Of a stretch of 64,000 nucleotides of DNA, positions 61,042-64,000 are shown one piece after another; position 1 is the stretch's first letter; every line of letters starts with the position of its first letter. Location of the stretch: contig OU862928.1 of NCBI GenBank assembly GCA_917880885.1, positions 35,886,962 to 35,950,961 on the forward strand, read 5' to 3'. Source of the stretch: Limnephilus marmoratus (taxonomy: Eukaryota > Arthropoda > Insecta > Trichoptera > Limnephilidae). The notes below the pieces were generated by a model that did not search any database, was not told the DNA's origin, and saw only the letters and a list, made by a program, of their open reading frames with translations. Both the position numbers and the translations under genes were made by a program.

Positions 61042-64000
61042 ATGGAATCGGCGAGAATTCCACCGTTCTCTCACATAAACGGAGATTGGGATGTGTTTCA
61101 ACTCAGATTAGAGCAGTTTCTCGTGTTACATGATGACATTACCGAGATTAAGAAAAAGGCTTATCTGATAAACTCGCTTGAAACGGAGACCTTGACTCTT
61201 CTGTCCAACTTATGTTTCCCGATTAAAATCACAGATGTTACGTTTGAGAAATTAATTGAGTTGCTAAAAAAACATTGTGGTAAATGTAGATCTCTTTTTC
61301 AAGAGCGGGAATCATTTTTCCAAGCTAAACAGAATCATAACGAATCGATAAGGGATTTCGCCGCAAGAATTCGAGGGCTCAGCTCATTCTGTCAGTTCGG
61401 AAACAGGCTGGAGGATAATCTTGTAGACGTGTTTGCAATCGGTCTACTTCCGGGCCCTGTACGGGTAAAATTGTTTGTTGAAGGGCCTAAACAAAACTTT
61501 AATCAACTAGTTGAACTTGCAGTGACCGCGAAAGGTCCTGAGGTCGATTCAATCAAGATGAAGTTGGAAGTAAATTCGGTAAAGGAATTTGGAAGATCGG
61601 CTTCTCCGGCGCGAGAAATAAATTCGGTAAAGAGATTTGGAAAATCGGCTTCTCCGGCGCGAAAACTTTATTATCGGTCGAATAGTTCCGATTCATGTAG
61701 GTCGGATAAACAAGTTAAAACCGGTTCATCACTAAAAAAGTGTAAGATCTGTGGGAAATCAAATCATGACACTCATAACTGTAAGTTTAAGCAAGCTAAA
61801 TGTTATTCTTGCGGTAAATTGGGTCATTTACAGAGATTTTGTAAAAACGGGTCAGTAAAATCAGTTATGAATTGTAATAATGAAAATATTGAAAATGTAG
61901 CTTTTGTTAAGGCAATCAAGGCACAATTGAAATTAAATGGGAAATCCTTCGGAGCGATGATTGATTCAGGATCATCAGTTTGTGTCATTCCGGAGACATT
62001 GTTTTGTAAACATTTCAGTAATATAGAGTTGTCACCCGAAACACGAAAAATTTCAGGTTACGACGGGAATATGTTGACTGTTGTGGGTAATGCAAATTTC
62101 AAGGTCGAATACAATAATCTAGTTAGGTTAATAACCTTTGTCGTTGTAACAAGCGGTTCGGAAATGATTGTGGGAAGAGATTTCATGGAAATCTTTAACC
62201 TCAACATTGTTTCAAAACAAAATTCTATCAATTCAGTTTCATCGGAAAAAGAGAAAATTGATAAAATTAAAAATAAATTTCCAGAAGTTTTCGACAAGAA
62301 ACTAGGTCGATTTAATAAATTCAAAGTGAATTTTAAAGTAAAGAAAGATGCGGATCCTTTTTTCTGTAATGCTAGACCGGTACCGTTCGCTATTAGAGAT
62401 AAGATCGAATGTGAACTTAAATCAATGGTGAGGGATGGTATTATTTCGCCAGTGAAAAGCAGTGAGTATGCATCTCCCATCGTTCCGGTAGTAAAGAAAA
62501 ACGGCGAGATTCGTATTTGTGTAGATTATAAACGAAGTTTAAATCTTATTACAGAGTTAGAGAAATACCCGCTACCTAGGATCGAAGAGGTTATCCACAA
62601 GGTTAGTTCGGGGAAAATTTTTGCAAAACTGGATTTAAAACAAGCTTATTCACAGTTAGAACTGCAGGATAGCTGTAAGAAATTTACAACGATTAATACA
62701 CATTTAGGATTGTTTGTTTACAATAGACTTGTGTTTGGATTTAAATCTGCTCCGGCAATTTTTGCTAGAACAATTGCAAGTTGTTTGCAAGGGTTAAAAG
62801 GCGTGGCATTTTACTTAGATGACATTATTATCTCAGGGATCAACGAAAAGGATCTAATGGATAATATCATGGCAGTCTGTAAACGACTACAAGATTGCGG
62901 TTTATGTGTAAATACGGAAAAATGTCAATTTTTTGTAAAAGAGTTAGAATTTTTGGGGTACATCATTTCCGAAAAGGGAATCCAACCTCAAACGGATAAA
63001 TTAGAAGCCATTAAGAATGCACCTTATCCGACGGACGTTCATCAACTTAAAAGTTTACTAGGATTTTTCAGTTTTTACCGGAATTTTATACCTAACATGT
63101 CATCAATTCTAGAACCACTTCACAATCTTTTAAAGAAAGATGTCAAATGGGTTTTTTCTAGAGAATGCGCTAACGCAGTAGATACAATAAAGAATTTGAT
63201 GAGTAAAAATACGATTTTGACAAATTACATTCCGCACCTTCCGGTTAAACTTTTTACGGACGCGAGTACATCCGGTCTGGGGGCGTGTCTATGTCACTCA
63301 TTCGCAAACGGTACGTTGCGACCTATAGCGTTTGCATCTAGAAGTTTAAATAGCGCGGAAAAGAAATATAGCATCTTAGATTTAGAGGCTTTAGCTATAG
63401 TGTTCGGTTTGAATAATTTTTTTCAATACTTATATGGCAGAGAATTCACGTTGTGTGTTGATAATCTGCCTCTGATGAGAATTCTCGGTGAGCACAAGAA
63501 TATTCCTGTTCTAGCCGCAAACAGATTGCAAAGGTATGGAATTATTTTAGCAGGGTTTTCTTATAAAACGGAATTCGTAAGATCGTGCAAAAATCAAGCG
63601 GATTTCCTATCTCGACTACCTTTAGAATCGTCAGTTGAGGAATTCAAAGAAGACTACGGGTCTGAGTTCGTAAGTTTTGTTAGCAATTGTGAACATCTTG
63701 ACGTTAATTCGATTAGGGAAGCCACTAAAGTAGATACGGTCATTCAAGGCGTAATGACGTGTTTAAGGCAAGGGTGGCCCAAACGTGTTAAACGCGAGGA
63801 GGAATTATGGAAATTCTGGATAAAAAGGAACGAACTTTCGATTGTTAAGGATTGTTTATTTTGGCAACATAGAATTATTGTTCCAAGTTCGTTGCATAAA
63901 AAAGTGTTAGAGCTCGTGCATCGTTCACACTTAGGTATTGTTAAGATGAAAGGGTTAGCAAAGGGTTATTTCTGGTGGTCATCGCTGAGCAAAGATTTAG
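61042..64000 (+). CDS. gag-pol polyprotein of a Ty3/gypsy element, open to window end
   Basis: An ATG-started frame of 986 codons without a stop, leaving the window. In order: a gag/capsid-like region (residues 1 to about 170); a tandem duplicated 16-residue SASPAR-containing segment (178-209); two CX2CX4HX4C zinc knuckles (234-247 and 254-267); aspartic protease DSGSS near 308-312; reverse transcriptase with YLDDI near 592; RNase H with TDAST near 743; and the first part of an integrase H2C2 zinc-binding domain (HRSHLG) at the very end. Gag, protease and polymerase share one frame. The layout and the gag start resemble the K02A2.6/Mag-like gypsy lineage (family knowledge, not tested). The frame is undamaged, so the copy is young or selected. 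Confidence 0.93.
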   Translation, partial: MESARIPPFSHINGDWDVFQLRLEQFLVLHDDITEIKKKAYLINSLETETLTLLSNLCFPIKITDVTFEKLIELLKKHCGKCRSLFQERESFFQAKQNHNESIRDFAARIRGLSSFCQFGNRLEDNLVDVFAIGLLPGPVRVKLFVEGPKQNFNQLVELAVTAKGPEVDSIKMKLEVNSVKEFGRSASPAREINSVKRFGKSASPARKLYYRSNSSDSCRSDKQVKTGSSLKKCKICGKSNHDTHNCKFKQAKCYSCGKLGHLQRFCKNGSVKSVMNCNNENIENVAFVKAIKAQLKLNGKSFGAMIDSGSSVCVIPETLFCKHFSNIELSPETRKISGYDGNMLTVVGNANFKVEYNNLVRLITFVVVTSGSEMIVGRDFMEIFNLNIVSKQNSINSVSSEKEKIDKIKNKFPEVFDKKLGRFNKFKVNFKVKKDADPFFCNARPVPFAIRDKIECELKSMVRDGIISPVKSSEYASPIVPVVKKNGEIRICVDYKRSLNLITELEKYPLPRIEEVIHKVSSGKIFAKLDLKQAYSQLELQDSCKKFTTINTHLGLFVYNRLVFGFKSAPAIFARTIASCLQGLKGVAFYLDDIIISGINEKDLMDNIMAVCKRLQDCGLCVNTEKCQFFVKELEFLGYIISEKGIQPQTDKLEAIKNAPYPTDVHQLKSLLGFFSFYRNFIPNMSSILEPLHNLLKKDVKWVFSRECANAVDTIKNLMSKNTILTNYIPHLPVKLFTDASTSGLGACLCHSFANGTLRPIAFASRSLNSAEKKYSILDLEALAIVFGLNNFFQYLYGREFTLCVDNLPLMRILGEHKNIPVLAANRLQRYGIILAGFSYKTEFVRSCKNQADFLSRLPLESSVEEFKEDYGSEFVSFVSNCEHLDVNSIREATKVDTVIQGVMTCLRQGWPKRVKREEELWKFWIKRNELSIVKDCLFWQHRIIVPSSLHKKVLELVHRSHLGIVKMKGLAKGYFWWSSLSKDL
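61573..61668 (+). repeat. In-frame 48-bp duplication inside gag
   Basis: Two 48-bp copies (61573-61620, 61621-61668) encode NSVKEFGRSASPAREI and NSVKRFGKSASPARKL. They lie in the basic linker before the zinc knuckles and keep the frame. Confidence 0.85.

Larger units (their letters stand above)
60050..64000 (+). mobile_element. Ty3/gypsy LTR retrotransposon, 5' LTR to start of integrase, cut by window end
   Basis: The sequence up to about 60474 behaves like a 5' LTR: it contains an AATAAA-type signal near 60402 and ends in TACA directly before a primer-binding-site-like TGGCGCAGCCG. The LTR start cannot be fixed because the 3' LTR is outside the window; TGT candidates are at 60111, 60163 and 60200. 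A SINE-B fragment ends at about 60050-60065, so the element probably landed in that repeat. The long gag-pol ORF follows. The element lies on the strand opposite eya, just upstream of the first visible eya exon, and so probably in an eya intron (inference). Confidence 0.85.

Overview
This is a window of AT-rich, intron-rich, repeat-dense nuclear DNA from an arthropod, most likely an insect. Two conserved animal genes lie tail to tail, and their introns are packed with nested transposable elements (LINEs, tRNA-headed SINEs, BEL/Pao and Ty3/gypsy LTR elements, hAT, mariner, pogo, piggyBac and PIF/Harbinger-type DNA elements, Helitron-like elements, fold-back repeats). Both gene models join exon by exon at GT-AG introns with matching phases. 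I cannot name the species or order from sequence alone.

Layout. 1-16.3 kb: no host gene recognised. It holds LINE 3' tails, Helitron-like pieces, SINE copies and two PIF/Harbinger-type elements that keep only an N-terminal transposase piece. 16.36-37.76 kb, plus strand: a complete 13-exon gene for DDX24, a DEAD-box RNA helicase of 1057 codons, with a DETD variant of motif II and a long acidic insert after the Walker A motif. Its introns hold a fold-back element with a seven-unit 95-bp satellite, a hAT remnant, TTAA-flanked elements, a LINE reverse transcriptase, a mariner remnant and a short BEL-type LTR element with an intact gag-protease ORF but no polymerase. 37.8-48.8 kb: intergenic; SINE and hAT nests, a Helitron-like element and a pogo-like element with a very long internal palindrome. 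48.90-59.69 kb, minus strand: the last nine exons of eyes absent (eya), covering part of the transactivation region and the whole Eya phosphatase domain. The 5' exons lie to the right of the window. 60.05-64 kb, plus strand: a Ty3/gypsy element with an uninterrupted gag-protease-RT-RNase H ORF running off the window end, in antisense to eya and probably in one of its introns.

The two host genes have no obvious functional link: one acts in ribosome assembly, the other in a developmental transcription complex. The most unusual non-gene features are two fold-back repeats whose arms together give complete hammerhead-ribozyme-like cores, the satellite monomer shared between three loci, and the LTR element reduced to gag-protease.
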